This document shows, piece after piece, positions 62,600-64,000 of a stretch of 64,000 nt of DNA; positions within the stretch are counted from its first letter, which is position 1, and each line of letters opens with the position of its first letter. The notes beneath the pieces are model-generated. The model ran no database searches, had not been told where the DNA came from, and worked only from the letters and a program-made list of their open reading frames with translations. The DNA lies in assembly GCA_903813345.2 (NCBI GenBank), contig CAIIXF020000009.1, positions 21,787,759 to 21,851,758 on the forward strand. The letters are read 5' to 3'. The position numbers and the translations under genes were made by a program. This stretch comes from Owenia fusiformis. Taxonomy: Eukaryota; Annelida; Polychaeta; Sabellida; Oweniidae.

Positions 62600-64000
62600 T
62601 GGTTGATGATCAACATACCCAGTTTGATCATGTCAGTTTATCTCATTGTTGATGATCAATACCCAAATTGATCATGTTTTGGTACACTGCAAACTACCCT
62701 GTGCAGTTGTATGTTACGTAATGTCTCGCTTGTATGTAGTCGGCTTATGGAGTTCAAGTCTTACTGTTGGGCAACAGTTAGTATCAGATAGATGATGGTG
62801 TTGAGTTAAACCCTAATGGAACCCTAGTTTATGGTCTAGCCTGATACTAGTTTTGAACTTGAACTGTTCTATTGTTTATCGATGGTTGGAGTGTCGGTTT
62901 TATTGTATCGTTGCGTTAAGGTCGTACTATAATTTATATACTGTATGCATGTATGGCTTTCCCCAAAGCCACCCTAGGGAGATACAATTTGTTGCACCCA
63001 ATATTACCAAAGGGAATACAAGTTGTTGCACCCACCCTTATGTTGTGTCATGGAATATTATAAGTTGGTGATGTACTACTACCAACTTGGGTATACAGTT
63101 TTACTCATGTTCATGATTGATCACTTACTAAATAACATGCACCCACTTGTTACATAGCATGTACCCACATGATGTGTAATTGCACCCAAATGTTATGTAG
63201 CACGCGTCGGCATATTTCATAGCAGGCGCCCATTAGTTACGTGACATGTATATCCATGCCATGTGATTGCACCCACATGTTATATAACATTAATTTTCCT
63301 AGCATGTTACATAATGATCAGTCATGTATACATTGTTATCACTAATTGGTATGTTGAATCAAATGTTGTATAAGTTATTGTTATAGTCATTATTTGGTAT
63401 GTTTCACCCAAGCTTGTGAATACGTAATGTTACATTGATATTTCTAGTCGGTCTTACATTTTGTCAGTGGTTGTAATTCGGTTCTTTGCGTCATGTCGTA
63501 CACTCCAAGGTGCCAGTTGTTGTTGTTCTCATTGTCATAGGTTGTTGCAAAGTCATAGTAATACATATTGCTATGTATGTTTATTTGGTCACCAGTTGTG
63601 TCACACACTCTCCCAGATGAAAGTATTGTATGTTATATGTGTAGTTAATGTAGGATTTATGAATATGAGCTCACTAATGTGTAATTGCAGTATCAGCTTC
63701 TTGGTAATTATGTAATCTTACTTGAGTATGTATTGTACTTGATAGGAAATACTATGTATATTATCGTAACCACATTTCAGGGATCTTAGTTGCATAACGA
63801 TCCACCTTTGTGCGTAATCCTTGAATATGGGTACCCGTTGCCATTGAGTAACGCTGCACCATATATCATTCAGGTATCACAATATCAGAACTTTTATTCA
63901 TATATATATTTCCACACTATGTGTGTAATTGTCATAATTGCTATACTCACTTTGTAATCACATTGTAAATAAACCCATAATTATGTCATTTATATTTAAA
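62600..64000. repeat. degenerate short repeats to window end
   Basis: TTGATGATCAA(C)ATACCCA with TTGATCATG occurs twice (about 62600-62670). Bases 62990-63290 carry a loose array of TTGCACCCA(C)ATGTTATGTA phrases. An AATAAACCC lies at about 63968. No gene or bounded element is supported. Confidence 0.45.

Overview
The window is animal nuclear DNA. It is AT-rich, its genes are split into many short exons with GT-AG introns, and it is crowded with small DNA transposons and minisatellites. The gene products look bilaterian. The repeats (short inverted-repeat elements, a Crypton-like fragment, Helentron-type elements with internal tandem repeats) are of kinds common in marine invertebrates. I cannot name a phylum or species.

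Layout. Bases 1-10.6 kb hold no convincing gene; they carry three well-bounded mobile elements (4444-5069, 6724-8034, 8907-9470) and scattered repeat fragments. A DOK-type docking protein gene (PH + IRS-type PTB) runs on + from 10672 to 15871 in three exons. It converges on a large minus-strand gene, 44457 down to 18894, which I rebuilt as 22 coding exons with every splice phase consistent (790 aa): the lysosomal 2Cl-/H+ exchanger CLC-7. Intron 11 of CLC-7 hosts three opposite-strand genes: a carbohydrate-sulfotransferase-like gene (27913-29377) and two tandem, intronless UDP-glucuronosyltransferase-like genes (30480-32039, 35310-36869), the latter inside a segmental duplication. Head-to-head with CLC-7, only 53 bp between start codons, is POLR3E (RNA polymerase III subunit RPC5), 44511-57460, 17 coding exons, 670 aa, again with all phases consistent. 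From 57.5 to 64 kb I see repeats, one unrecognised minus-strand candidate exon and a promoter-like patch near 62.1 kb.

Most unusual observation. Two exons of CLC-7 have had one exon-intron junction multiplied into a minisatellite. Exon 12 sits in an eight-copy array with a 111-bp period, so its 3' splice site is present eight times, all in frame (111 = 37 codons); each extra copy would add another hydrophobic membrane segment. Exon 15 has its 5' splice site copied sixteen times with a 55-bp period, which is not a multiple of three. Splice-site choice in this gene could therefore be length-variable and polymorphic.

Other points: the compact divergent promoter holds NRF-1-like and ERR-like sites; CLC-7 intron 1 has two MiT/TFE-type E-boxes; the UGT pair shows a gene-conversion-like pattern; the Helentron-like elements carry arrays of YY1-like palindromes; and a group of long hairpins lies near a Crypton-like remnant.
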